Shown here piece after piece: positions 9,666-24,300 of a stretch of 64,000 nucleotides of DNA (its first letter is position 1; each line of letters opens with the position of its first letter). Under the pieces are notes generated by a model. The model was not told the DNA's origin. It saw only the letters and a list, made by a program, of their open reading frames with translations, and did no database searches. The position numbers and the translations under genes are program-made. Origin of the DNA: Blautia schinkii DSM 10518. GTDB lineage: Bacteria > Bacillota > Clostridia > Lachnospirales > Lachnospiraceae. The DNA lies in contig JNKJ01000003.1 of assembly GCA_000702025.1 (NCBI GenBank), forward strand, positions 310,001-374,000, read 5' to 3'.

Positions 9666-9779
9666 TTTGTTCTTCTCCCTCCTTACATTTTGTCAAGATT
9701 TTTTCCAGGGCAGTTATCTGTCCAAGGCTTTCTCTAGCTCTCTTGCGTTTTTCTAATTATTGTCTCTGATCTGATTTTT

Positions 9780-9820
9780 TTCAACAAAGAGTTCTGCTTT
9801 TTTCTATGCTTTTTGTTGAA
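9780..9820. promoter_or_regulatory. Inverted repeat in divergent operon/regulator region
   Basis: TTCAACAAA (9780-9788) and TTTGTTGAA (9812-9820) are a perfect 9-bp inverted repeat spaced by 23 bases, between the oxidoreductase operon and the AraC regulator. On the minus strand the left arm overlaps a weak -35-like TTGAAA whose -10-like TAATTA lies at 9754-9759. Position and symmetry make it a candidate operator for the regulator; this is inference. Confidence 0.45.
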
Positions 9821-9887
9821 ATCCTGGCTTCGAAAATTAATTCTTTCTCTAAAAAGCAACGATTCCTCTCACTTTCTCGGACTTTCC

Positions 9888-9916
9888 TTGACTTTTCTCA
9901 CTACATTTCATATAAT
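9888..9916 (+). promoter_or_regulatory. Sigma-A promoter of the AraC regulator gene
   Basis: TTGACT at 9888-9893, a 17-base spacer and TATAAT at 9911-9916, 48 bases before the ATG at 9964. The near-consensus match suggests steady expression of the regulator. Confidence 0.8.
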
Positions 9917-9963
9917 CAAGCTACGGTTTTTATACATATTAACCAATTCAGGAGGTAGGTATT

Positions 9964-15575
<5,612 letters not shown>

Positions 15576-15594
15576 CTAGCAATTGTTTTTATTT

Positions 15595-15609
15595 TAGAAG
15601 TTACTTCTA
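15595..15609. promoter_or_regulatory. Palindrome upstream of the GH2 gene
   Basis: TAGAAGT-T-ACTTCTA is a perfect 7-bp palindrome with a one-base centre, 35 bases upstream of the GH2 start codon, inside an A/T-rich region where its promoter must lie. A repressor operator is plausible; the regulator is not identifiable. Confidence 0.45.
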
Positions 15610-15747
15610 TATTTAGAAATTGCTTTCACTCCCACTTTACCTGAAGATGCCGCCGGCTGCAACACAGAAATTTAACAGTTTCTATCAATTTCAACTTTTC
15701 CAAATGGTGCCCGACAGTAATCAAAAGTCTTATTTCGTTGGAAAAGC

Positions 15748-15775
15748 ACGAAAAGCACGTCCCGGGCATAAACTA
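15748..15775 (+). promoter_or_regulatory. Sigma-K-like promoter of sigK
   Basis: AC at 15748-15749, 17 bases, then CATAAACTA at 15767-15775 matches the Bacillus sigma-K pattern AC-N17-CATANNNTA (sigma-E sites are similar). It lies 28 bases before the TTG start of sigK, pointing to late mother-cell expression and autoregulation. Confidence 0.6.
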
Positions 15776-15802
15776 TATAGAAATCCCCTTTGAGGTGTAG
15801 AT

Positions 15803-16432
15803 TTGAAGACATTTTTGAAACCTTTGACATTAGCCGAGGAAAAGCTCTATCTTCAACGATACCAGGGGGGCGATTTAGAAGCAAAGAATATCCTGATTGA
15901 GCGTAATCTCCGCCTTGTCGCCCACGTAGTAAAGAAATACCAGGGCGCAGACGAAGATTTGGATGATTTGATTTCCATCGGGACAATCGGACTGATCAAG
16001 GCTATTTCCACCTTTGATTCAAACAAAGCAACTCGACTGTCCACGTATGCGGCCCGGTGTATTGATAATGAGCTTCTGATGATGCTTCGATCCAAGAAGA
16101 AACATTCCAAAGAGGTGTCTTTATATGAGCCTATCGGTACAGATAAAGAAGGAAACGAGATTAATCTCCTTGATGTGATCGAGAGTCCTCCTGTGGATAT
16201 CGTGGAAAACTATTCCACAAGGGAGGAAGTACGTTTTCTGCTTCGCACTTTAAAGGACACACTATCTCCCAAAGAATATCAGGTCATCTGCCTGCGCTAC
16301 GGCCTGTTCGGGCTGGAGGAGCAGACGCAGCGGGAAATCGCCCAGAGGCTGTCCATCAGCCGCTCTTATGTATCACGGATTGAAAAAAATGCACTGTTGA
16401 AGCTTCGGGGGCTTTTCCCGGAGAAAACTTAA
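15803..16432 (+). CDS. sigK: RNA polymerase sigma-K factor
   Basis: 209 residues. Region 2 (RNLRLVAHVVKKYQ, then SIGTIGLIKAISTFD) and region 4 (LSPKEYQVICLRYGL ... SISRSYVSRIEKNALLKL) match the mother-cell sporulation sigma factor. The start is TTG at 15803 behind GAGGTG; there is no earlier in-frame start with a ribosome site. The N-terminus MKTFLKPLT has almost no pro-sequence compared with the ~20-residue one of Bacillus, so activation by SpoIVFB-like processing may not be needed, as in other clostridia that lack it. The gene is uninterrupted: no skin element. Confidence 0.92.
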   Translation: MKTFLKPLTLAEEKLYLQRYQGGDLEAKNILIERNLRLVAHVVKKYQGADEDLDDLISIGTIGLIKAISTFDSNKATRLSTYAARCIDNELLMMLRSKKKHSKEVSLYEPIGTDKEGNEINLLDVIESPPVDIVENYSTREEVRFLLRTLKDTLSPKEYQVICLRYGLFGLEEQTQREIAQRLSISRSYVSRIEKNALLKLRGLFPEKT

Positions 16433-16433
16433 C

Positions 16434-16470
16434 AGCCGCCGACAGACTTTCTCTGCCGGCGGCTGCATAT
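16434..16470 (+). terminator. Terminator of sigK, possibly bidirectional
   Basis: A 14-bp stem CAGCCGCCGACAGA / TCTGCCGGCGGCTG (one G-T pair) with a 5-base loop follows the stop by two bases. The T run after it is short (ATATTTATT). On the other strand it is followed by AAGTTTTC and may also stop the HEPN gene transcript. Confidence 0.8.
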
Positions 16471-16534
16471 TTATTCCACTTCGTGTCTTTATATCTTCTT
16501 TGTATATTCTTCGCAACCGTTGAAATCCAGACTG

Positions 16535-16954
16535 CTATGAATCCCATTCCGCAGTTTTCATCAACTTATCCACGCACTCTTGAAACTCATAAAATTTATC
16601 CAGATAGCAGCCTGCTATTTTTTTACATCCCGCTTTTATAATATCTCCATCGTAGTCATGCGCAAGCTCATTACGTACTTTCAACATTTCCAGCCAGATA
16701 TCCCCTTCTATCAGCTGCGTTTTGAAAGCTTTACGCATGACCTCTCTGGGGGAGCCTGACACAAAATCTGTTATATTATAATGCTGAATAATGATATCCT
16801 TCATGACTTTCCAGGATAAATCCAGGGTAATACTAAATTTTGCCCCGGTCCCGCTGAGCACAAAAGAATCTGTCATATCCCTTTCCCTGGCTTCTGATAG
16901 AGCGGCCAGGGAACGTTTAAAGCTCTCATATCGCTTATAATATTTCTCTTCCAT
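16535..16954 (-). CDS. HEPN-domain toxin / nucleotidyltransferase partner
   Basis: 139 residues from ATG 16954, which has GGAGGA nine bases upstream; an upstream TTG would add three residues. All-helical, and carries R94-x4-H99-x-Y101 (RNELAHDY), the RX4-6HXY motif of HEPN RNases, so it is probably catalytically competent. It resembles the HI0074/substrate-binding branch. It overlaps the upstream MNT gene by 20 bases, giving the classic two-gene module. In the characterised Shewanella HepT-MntA system the antitoxin AMPylates the motif tyrosine, here Y101. Transfer of that mechanism is inference. Confidence 0.85.
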   Translation of the reverse strand: MEEKYYKRYESFKRSLAALSEARERDMTDSFVLSGTGAKFSITLDLSWKVMKDIIIQHYNITDFVSGSPREVMRKAFKTQLIEGDIWLEMLKVRNELAHDYDGDIIKAGCKKIAGCYLDKFYEFQECVDKLMKTAEWDS

Positions 16955-17207
16955 ATTTCTCAATATCCTCCAACAAAAGCTGATTTCTGCATGTATCCAG
17001 ATTTACAATGTCAATAGAATAGAGTGTGGGTATCTCTTCTATTTCCTCCTTGAGTTCTTCGAATTGACTACAGCCAGTAATCGCCAGGTCAATATCACTG
17101 CGCTCTGTTGCTGTTTCTTTTGCTCTGGAGCCAAAAAGAATCACCCTTTTAACCTTATATTTCCTGCATATTGTCTTTATTTCTTCCAATATCTCCGCAA
17201 TTGTCAT
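16935..17207 (-). CDS. MNT-family minimal nucleotidyltransferase (antitoxin)
   Basis: 90 residues. G26-S27-x10-D38-x-D40 (FGSRAKETATERSDIDLAI) is the nucleotidyltransferase active site with both metal-binding aspartates intact. This is the usual length of MntA antitoxins. First gene of the HEPN/MNT pair with its own promoter at 17251-17279. Expected role: adenylylation of the HEPN RNase to silence it. Confidence 0.88.
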   Translation of the reverse strand: MTIAEILEEIKTICRKYKVKRVILFGSRAKETATERSDIDLAITGCSQFEELKEEIEEIPTLYSIDIVNLDTCRNQLLLEDIEKYGREIL

Positions 17208-17250
17208 ACTCTCACCGCCAGTCCGCTGCTTCTATCTTTATTCTATATTA

Positions 17251-17279
17251 ATCTTAGCATATAATAATCTCAGCGTAAA
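17251..17279 (-). promoter_or_regulatory. Promoter of the HEPN/MNT operon
   Basis: On the minus strand TTTACG (17274-17279), 17 bases, TAAGAT (17251-17256), about 44 bases before the MNT start. Confidence 0.6.
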
Positions 17280-17429
17280 GTACGACCGAAATTTCCAGCT
17301 CTATCTGCATCTCGACCCGAAAACACATCCCTCCCTTAACATTCACCCCTAAATAACATAACCACTTACAACATCCCCATACCACCATACACTCAATCAG
17401 TGCCCCCAATAACCTCCCGGCAGCCACAG

Positions 17430-17544
17430 CCAGCGTGCCCAACAGGGGGAGTTCGAGGGGGCATTCGGGCTTCGCAACTCTGAGATTGCCCCCTCGAACC
17501 GGCCTTCCAACTTCGCAGCTCTGCGCTCTCTTCCCCCTATTGGG
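17430..17544 (+). repeat. Dispersed palindromic repeat, copy A
   Basis: Core 17430-17498 is nearly identical to copies at 36541-36610 (inverted) and 37025-37093. An inner 13-bp perfect stem GTTCGAGGGGGCA / TGCCCCCTCGAAC (17451-17463, 17487-17499) encloses a GC-rich loop; an outer stem pairs CCCAACAGGGGGA (17438-17450) with TCCCCCTATTGGG (17532-17544, one mismatch). The outer arm covers the stop end of the truncated Rpn gene. The rest of 17280-17429 holds no gene I can support. Looks like a miniature mobile or REP-like element. Confidence 0.85.
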
Positions 17545-18319
17545 ATATCTGTCTGGCAAATTCCTCTATCGAACCTGCATGCGCAGCCAACTTAAGCCAC
17601 TTCATCAATACTGCCTCATCCTGTTGGGATGAAATTTTCTGATGCAGGCCATCAGGGATTTCTCCAAAATCCTCCAGCAGTGCGAAAACGTCTTCTCTTT
17701 TTGCCAGAAGAATGCCTTCATCATAGCCACCTCTACGTTCTGCCGCCCGCAGCTTTTTCAGTTCGTCCTCTTCATTGTACTCGAATATACTCATAGCAAC
17801 CACCTCTGCCTTGTTTCTGAGAAGCAAATCTCTCAAGATTCCTTTCTCAATACACTCGTCTACTGCCTTGGGAACAGCTTCCTCGATGGAGGACTTTTTT
17901 GCATACTCCCGCACAGTTGCCACATACTGCATATATTCCATCAATGTCTGGCAATTCTCCACAAGCTCCTGATTGTAGCCTGGATTTATGTTCAGAATCG
18001 TGACTTTCAGCTCCAGCTCAGGATCAGCATCCGACACTTTAAAAGAGTCACACAGCTTCAGCACTCTGCGCTCCGGCTGCTTCCCTTCGCCATTATAGAA
18101 CACAACTAACCTGGGTGTCGGAATCTTCAGCAGTGTGGAGAAATAAATGGATTGATCCTGCATCAAGGGTTCAACCTCCTTGTCAATATGGCAGGAGGCC
18201 CTTACTCTTCTCAGAAACTCCTGCTTTTTTAGTTGGGATAAAGCATGAATTTTCTGAAATGAATAAGAATTTGAAGATATTGCTCCAGAACTTGGATAGA
18301 AAATATGCTTTGGTTGCAT
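17537..18319 (-). pseudogene. Truncated Rpn-family nuclease/transposase
   Basis: From about residue 54 on, the 260-residue frame reads like the body of Rpn (recombination-promoting nuclease, PD-(D/E)XK) proteins of Lachnospiraceae: LLKIPTPRLVVFYNGEGK, LKVTILNINPGYNQELVE, AVDECIEKGILRDLLLRNKAE, MSIFEYNEED. The N-terminal ~100 residues of the family, which hold the catalytic D...ExK/Q residues, are missing and replaced by unrelated sequence (MQPKHIFYPSSGAIS). It is therefore a probable inactive remnant, although the frame is open. Its 3' end runs into palindromic repeat copy A. Confidence 0.75.
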
Positions 18320-18378
18320 TATACCGTATAGTTCCGTTCATACATCGACGTATCCGTCAATGTATCTGCCAGTGTATT

Positions 18379-19068
18379 CTATTGCAGTAAACGTTTTAAA
18401 ATCCGTTCGCGGTCATTGATAAACATCTCCGTCACTTGATAGCTATCCGTTTCCTCGTACTTACACGTATGGATTGCTCCATCATCAAAGGTGAATAGCT
18501 CCGCCCCCGGCATTCCCAATAGAATTGGCGAATGTGTTTCGATAATAAATTGAGAACCATTTTTCATGCATTCATATATTTCCAAGAGAAGTGTAAGCTG
18601 CCTTTGCGGAGACAATGCTGCTTCCGGTTCGTCGAATATATAAACACCATTGGGTCTCAACTGCTTCTGTGCTATGGCGAGGAAGCTTTCCCCGTGAGAT
18701 TTCTCATGGTACTTTTCTGACGGATGAGTTATATCAGAATATTCTACTTCCTTTGTTGCCACATTATAAAAACTCTCCGCACGTAAAAAATACCCCCATT
18801 CTGCTTTCCGAAATCCCCGTACGATTTTAATCGCATCGCAAAGTTCTGAATGCGAGTCATAGGTAGAAAAAACATAATTTTTAGTCCCACCTTCGGGGTT
18901 AAATCCGTATGCAATCGCAATCGCTTCTAAAAGCGTCGACTTCCCACTGCCATTCTAATCAAATCTCAACTGCTCTATCCCCTGCAGCGCTTCGATATTT
19001 CTAAGATAGCTTCCTCTGTCAATCCTATCCCAGTCAATCTCCACACCCTTGACAAACTGGCTGTTCAT
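18379..19068 (-). pseudogene. Broken COG3910-like AAA ATPase with in-frame TAG
   Basis: Reading from ATG 19068 gives MNSQFVKGVEIDWDRID ... LQGIEQLRFD, then TAG (18955-18957, codon 38), then directly NGSGKSTLLEAIAIAYG in the same frame and on to a normal end with Walker B (GVYIFDEPEAALS) and H-loop (IIETHSP). The family has about ten residues (a beta strand plus the VGE of the Walker A loop) between these parts, so a short deletion probably removed the start of Walker A and created the stop. An internal start at 18762 would make only 127 residues without Walker A. Likely dead. Confidence 0.75.
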
Positions 19069-19098
19069 TTTCTAACACCTCACTTACTTTGCGTATCC

Positions 19099-19584
19099 TC
19101 ATCTGTCTCTTCTCCGCTTCATTGAAACATCCTTACTATAGCCCTGCAAATGACTATCTGTGCTCCATATCATAATTCTGCCCAGAGCCGGTGTATTCTC
19201 TATGAAATTATTATAAAGACGAATAATGCTTAAATCTCCTACACCCATACGCATCGTAAGCGCCTTTTCCGGGAAATCTTCTGCAATATGTAACAGGTCT
19301 TCTTTATCCAATCCAGTTCCGAATAATTTCCAGGGAGCGTCATCTTTCGCTGTTTTTTCAAGAAATCTACTAAATGACTCTGCTTTTTCTTTCCTCATAT
19401 TACCATCTGCTATATGGGCAATATGATTACCACTTTCGATAATCACAGATATAGGCAGCACCAGACGCTCACCATTTTCAATTGCGTTTCGAAATTCTTC
19501 TTTCACTTCATCCTTTTTATCGCACATATATGGAATTTCCAATAAATTCATTATAATTGAGGTATCAATAAAACGCACATTCAT
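19099..19584 (-). CDS. PIN-like nuclease paired with AAA ATPase
   Basis: 161 residues. Acidic residues sit at PIN-domain spacing: D7 (FIDTSIIMNLL), E50 (SVIIESGNH), D117 (MGVGDLSIIRL) and D143 (STDSHL), which would form the metal site of a ribonuclease. The start is three bases after the stop of the AAA ATPase at 19588, so the two are translationally coupled and probably form a complex. Not a VapC by context: there is no small antitoxin upstream. I infer an effector nuclease controlled by an SMC-like ATPase. Confidence 0.75.
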   Translation of the reverse strand: MNVRFIDTSIIMNLLEIPYMCDKKDEVKEEFRNAIENGERLVLPISVIIESGNHIAHIADGNMRKEKAESFSRFLEKTAKDDAPWKLFGTGLDKEDLLHIAEDFPEKALTMRMGVGDLSIIRLYNNFIENTPALGRIMIWSTDSHLQGYSKDVSMKRRRDR

Positions 19585-19587
19585 TTC

Positions 19588-20859
19588 CTATACCCCCATC
19601 CATGAATAGTCCACATCTTTGGGTGGCGCTTTCACCACAGCTGTAAGCGTATCATTAAGCATTGCACTACCCACTCCGCCTTCAATCAGAATATCCGGGT
19701 ATTGCTTCAAATCAACAAAAGATACGAGCTTGCTCGTCCCCTTTTCCCTGTCACGATATACAATGGTTACCCCCATTAATTGTTCCTTATCATATTGATT
19801 TAAAAGAGACGCGTTATGAGTGGTAAGAAGAATATCTATCTTTCTCTCTTTGCTTAGTTTTACCAGGCTATTAATTAACTCTCGTACCCTTCCCGGATGG
19901 ATGCCATTATCAATTTCCTCAATAACCAATACTCCGTTTGGCGGCATAGTCAATACAGCGGTAATAATTGCAATGCATCTTAATGTTCCATCTGAAAGTT
20001 TTTTTGCATCTACCAGTTCTGATGAGGACATATATCTTTCTTTAAGGCCAAATATCACATCGCCCAGTTTGGTTTCAACAAATTCAATATCCAAAACTTC
20101 ATTTTCGGGAAGATTGCATACAATCTGCATTAATTTTTCTTTTTTTACCACATCATTACACATATGATATAAAACCGCAGAAATATTTTCGCAGTTTGTC
20201 TTCAATTCTGTATCTGTCATCCGTACATAATCCCTCATTTCTGAGGGAATCGGATCCAATACAAATATATTTTTCAGATTATCTAAAACCAGCTTAATAT
20301 ATCTCAAGTTATCTTCGTGTGCATATATAAGATTAGGGAGTTTCCCGAGCAACTGAGGTAAAACGGCAGATGTCCTTATGCACATTACATCTGGATTCGT
20401 ACCTCTTTTCCCATTTCGGTATTCTACCTTAATATCTCCACTTTCTTCCACTCTTCCTTTTGTTTTAAATATCTTTTCTCCCTGATGGTTTATTCTTCCG
20501 TTGGCTACTTTATATAGTGATTCCTCTTCTATCATAATCCTTTTTGCAGTTCCGATTCTGATTTCATATAACAAATCATAATTTTCATCCAAATCAATCA
20601 GGCAACCCAGCTTAAAAGAGTTCGTCTTAAAGCGGCTACAGGCTTTGCTACCGCCTCTTACCTGACTTTCATTATTTCTCGTACCATCCAAAATAACACC
20701 AAGGTCCAACCCAGTAGCCACCTCAGCTAAGATACTGATTCCCTCTATAGCATTGCTCTTCCCGGATGAATTTGTACCAATCAGGCTTGTGATGGATTCC
20801 AAATCCAATCTGGCCTTTTCAAAACTTTTAAAATTCTCAAAAATAAAGCTCTTTATCAT
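19588..20859 (-). CDS. AAA (ABC/SMC-like) ATPase, AAA_15/21 type
   Basis: 423 residues. Walker A G28-TNSSGKS35, an ABC-like signature at ~287-294 (KKLSDGTLR), Walker B at 311-317 (VLVIEEIDNG) and H-loop H348 (TTHNASLL) give a full ATPase head; the middle replaces the coiled coil with a short alpha/beta insert. There is no C-terminal TOPRIM, so it is not an OLD nuclease. It is followed at three bases by the PIN gene. Similar head-only ATPases pair with effectors in anti-phage systems (for example AriA in PARIS, which pairs with a TOPRIM protein). The AAA-PIN pairing is what stands out here. Confidence 0.85.
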   Translation of the reverse strand: MIKSFIFENFKSFEKARLDLESITSLIGTNSSGKSNAIEGISILAEVATGLDLGVILDGTRNNESQVRGGSKACSRFKTNSFKLGCLIDLDENYDLLYEIRIGTAKRIMIEEESLYKVANGRINHQGEKIFKTKGRVEESGDIKVEYRNGKRGTNPDVMCIRTSAVLPQLLGKLPNLIYAHEDNLRYIKLVLDNLKNIFVLDPIPSEMRDYVRMTDTELKTNCENISAVLYHMCNDVVKKEKLMQIVCNLPENEVLDIEFVETKLGDVIFGLKERYMSSSELVDAKKLSDGTLRCIAIITAVLTMPPNGVLVIEEIDNGIHPGRVRELINSLVKLSKERKIDILLTTHNASLLNQYDKEQLMGVTIVYRDREKGTSKLVSFVDLKQYPDILIEGGVGSAMLNDTLTAVVKAPPKDVDYSWMGV

Positions 20860-21064
20860 GACTATTTCTCCTGGAAATTATTCTATATTGCTTTGGATAC
20901 TATGCTCTCTTATTCAAAAATCACTATTCGTCCTTAATTCTTACTTTCTGAAAATCCCAATACAGATTTTTCAAGTCTTTCAATATTATTTATTATACCC
21001 TTATTCTATATTGTACACAACTTAAATCTGGTATAATTCATGCCAACCGCAATATAGACAATAA
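20860..21064. other. Intergenic leader of the AAA/PIN pair
   Basis: A/T-rich sequence upstream of the AAA ATPase. It must contain the pair's promoter, but no convincing -35/-10 pair stands out. With the repeat at 21065-21219 and a further ~110 bases of unassigned sequence, the whole gap to 21328 holds no gene. Confidence 0.5.
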
Positions 21065-21219
21065 GTGCCTCAAAACATGGCATACTGTAAAATAGCAGTT
21101 CATCTGCTATAATGGCTGCAGCATCATTTGAGGCACTTTTATATTTTTGTTTTAGGCAGCACTGCTCCGGCAGTTATACTGAACAGAACATATAACAGTC
21201 GATTACCGATGGACTTTCC
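21065..21219 (+). repeat. ~155-bp direct repeat, copy 1
   Basis: Begins with a hairpin GTGCCTCAAA ... TTTGAGGCAC followed by a T-rich tract (terminator-like on the plus strand), then GTTTTAGGCAGC, CATATAACAGTC and GGACTTTCC. The copy at 25926-26081 has the same blocks in the same order and orientation, with many substitutions. The two bracket the 1121-aa and FRG genes. Confidence 0.7.
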
Positions 21220-21328
21220 AGATGATGGCTACCAAAGCTTGGAGAAAAATTTGCATATAAACGTCCCTGTACTCTGAAACACGGTGCCTTTTCAGCTTTT
21301 CCTCCCTGCCCAGACACAGTTTTCTTTC

Positions 21329-24300
21329 TCACGTCAGCCACTTATTCTTAATTTCCGTAAACTCAAGTTCAGATTTAAAACCCGTACAGATATCCTTCCA
21401 CAGGAGCACTCCTTCGGAATGCTCCTGTGACATTCTCTCATCATAACAGTAAATCTGATAAACAAGTGAAGCGCACCAGGAACGTAGCTCAGCATTTCTT
21501 TTTATTTCGCTTGCGGTCATTTCTTTTTCCCGATAATCCGTCTGATAGGCAATCATTGTAATTGCTTTATTAATCTGATTCATGAAACTTTCCGGGAACG
21601 GTTCTTCTGCCTTATAGAAAATATTGTGGGCAGATATGAGCAGAGACGACAAACCTGGCTCTTTTCTGGCGCGAATAACCTTTGCCAGTTCACTCAGCAG
21701 ATATTTTTTCACATCTTCGTCTGATATACTGTATAAAACTTTCTCCAATGCCCGCGCTGCCCCCACAGTCATCTGGGTTTCATAGTGATACAGATTATCA
21801 ATAATTACATCTGCATATTCAATTTTTTCACTCTCAGACATAAACAAAATTTCTGCTTCAAAAGAAGGTATATTAAAAGTTTCCATTTCTTCAAAACACT
21901 CTATAAGATTATCCTTGGCCTTCTCTGAAATCAGATTAACTTCTTCCTCTTCAAAAGATGCCATAACCTGGACAAGCTGCCTGCCTAATCGCTGGAAGTT
22001 TCTCTGAGTGAATTCATATATAGTATCCTTAGCTTTAAACTCCGCTTCAATCTTTCTCCATAGTCTGATAAAAAGATTAAACAGCATCTCCACGTCATCC
22101 TGCTGCCAAAATACACCTTCAACCTTCTCATTCAAAACACGAATTTCCTCAATATAGACAAAATCACTTGACGTAGATATAGAAAATTCCTGCTCTATAT
22201 CTGCTGCCTGCTTTCCATCTGTCAATACATCACGAACCCTCGCCTTCACATCAATACCATTCGGCACAGGCCATGTAAGATATACAGAATAATAATAATT
22301 CATGTCCGGCAGTCCAGTCGTTTCATCCACATGTTTCCACAGTATTCCAGCAAATATATCTGCCTGCTCCGGGGAAAGATGCCCCCACTCATTCAATTGT
22401 CCTAATCTGGCGCACGCAGATTTTCTCTCTACATCATTATCGCCCTTAGCGATGGATATTAGCTCATCAACAATTCCAGGTGCCAAAATCGCCTTCTCAA
22501 AGAAAGAAACCGTCTGATTATGAATAGCCAATACGTCAAATGGGTCTGTCTGCCCATCGTCACGAATATGAAATCTCTCTTTAACGGAGCAGCCTAAAAG
22601 CTGACTTAACAATGCCGCTTTGCATTTATCATTAACACATTTCATTATTTTCACAATGAATCCGTCAAGAACACGAAATTCCTTTACTACATCTTTATCA
22701 ATAAGAAGCAGCATTAATTCTAAAAGCTGCTGCTGCTGTTTCAGGGATGCTATCGAAGCTAATCTTTTGAGGATTCTAATTCCCATGGATACCATTGACT
22801 TACAAATACTCCACTTAGCCTCCTCATCACTCTGAAGAACAAGCATATGTGTACTCTCTCGAACGCAAGTATAGACATATGTAAAGACAGCATCTATTTC
22901 CCCCCTTCCCCACTCGGCCAATCGAACCCTAGTAAAGCATGGTTCAATACATTTTTCATTTCCATTCCGCAACAATAAATAACATGCTAAATTCCTGTGG
23001 GTTTCCATTAAGGCATCCAGAAATGAAATCTCCAGCCCGCTTAAAGCATTCACATTCTTTATTCTCATCGGCATTGCTGTCAGATTCAATACACGATAGA
23101 ATGAATAAGCTTTCCAGGTACCTCGGTCAGTGCCAATTATCGTTATTGTTTCCCTGTTTAGTTCAAACGGAGGAAGTTTTTCTTTCTTCTCATACCACTC
23201 CATTAATTCCACGGCACAATATTCGCGCTCTTTGTCAAATGAATAGTATTTCTTATATTTGTTAGCACTGTTATAGACCTCTCTCCATAAGGATTGCTTT
23301 TCTTCATCCCAATGATCGGTGCATGCCCGAAAAGTATAAGCTTTCAAACGATAAGCTGATGCAATAATCTGATACATGTATACTGCACTGGTGTGTGGCT
23401 TTCTCAAAGATTTCTCAATATCTGAAATCAGCGCATCAAGATTATCCGTTCCGTCATCAGACTGCCCGCAGAGCACCTCAATCTCCGCAATTTTCAACCT
23501 ATGTCTAAAAGCATAATCAGATGGATTAATCCGGGATAATCGTTTTAATACTTGTGCAAATTTCCCCATTGTATAATCCATTAGAAGTTGTTCTATCTGC
23601 AAATCGGCAGCATATTCACCTCCCAGATTTTCCGTCTTCAGCTGCGACAGCACATTGCTCCACGCATCGTATTCAAGATTTTCTCTGTATTCTCGCAGAA
23701 GCACAAATCCAATGAACAGCCACTCGCTATAAAGGCATTGTCTCTCGTCCTTATCAAGTTCCACCCATCTTTTTTGAATATGATGCAGCATATATCCAGT
23801 CCACGGAAGCATACCTGTCTCATATCTCCAAACCAACTCATAGGCAAACGAAAACATTTCCTTTTTTGATACTACATCTGTTTGAAGGAACTCCTCATTG
23901 CGAGTATTGAAATGCAGCTTTTCTCTATATTCAACAGGCAAAATAAACCAGCTTGGATAAGAAATCCTCTCAGCTTTCCATTGCTCTGTAAGAGTCTTAA
24001 TTTCTTCTAATTGCTTGTCTTTGTCACCCCAAAGTCCCTCCGTATGAGTGTATTTTAGTTCCCAAGTAATATCCGGAGCTGGAAGTGTTTCTATTGTAAG
24101 TTCGGTTTGAGGAGTCTTTTGTAACTCCTTTTCTTCATCTTTAGATTCAGATTTTTCATCATTCTTTTTTGCATACTCGAGAACCTTGTCAATTTTCTGT
24201 GCAAGGTCAGCTTGACTTGTGAGCAACTGACCGGTATCTCTCTTAACTCCGGCAAACCCTTGCTCCATATGCTCTTCCATTTGCCCCAGAAACATCTGTG

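Noticed and set aside
17254-17559. 101-codon minus-strand frame
   Set aside because: Runs through the palindromic repeat and the MNT promoter; a frame of the same kind appears at each repeat copy.
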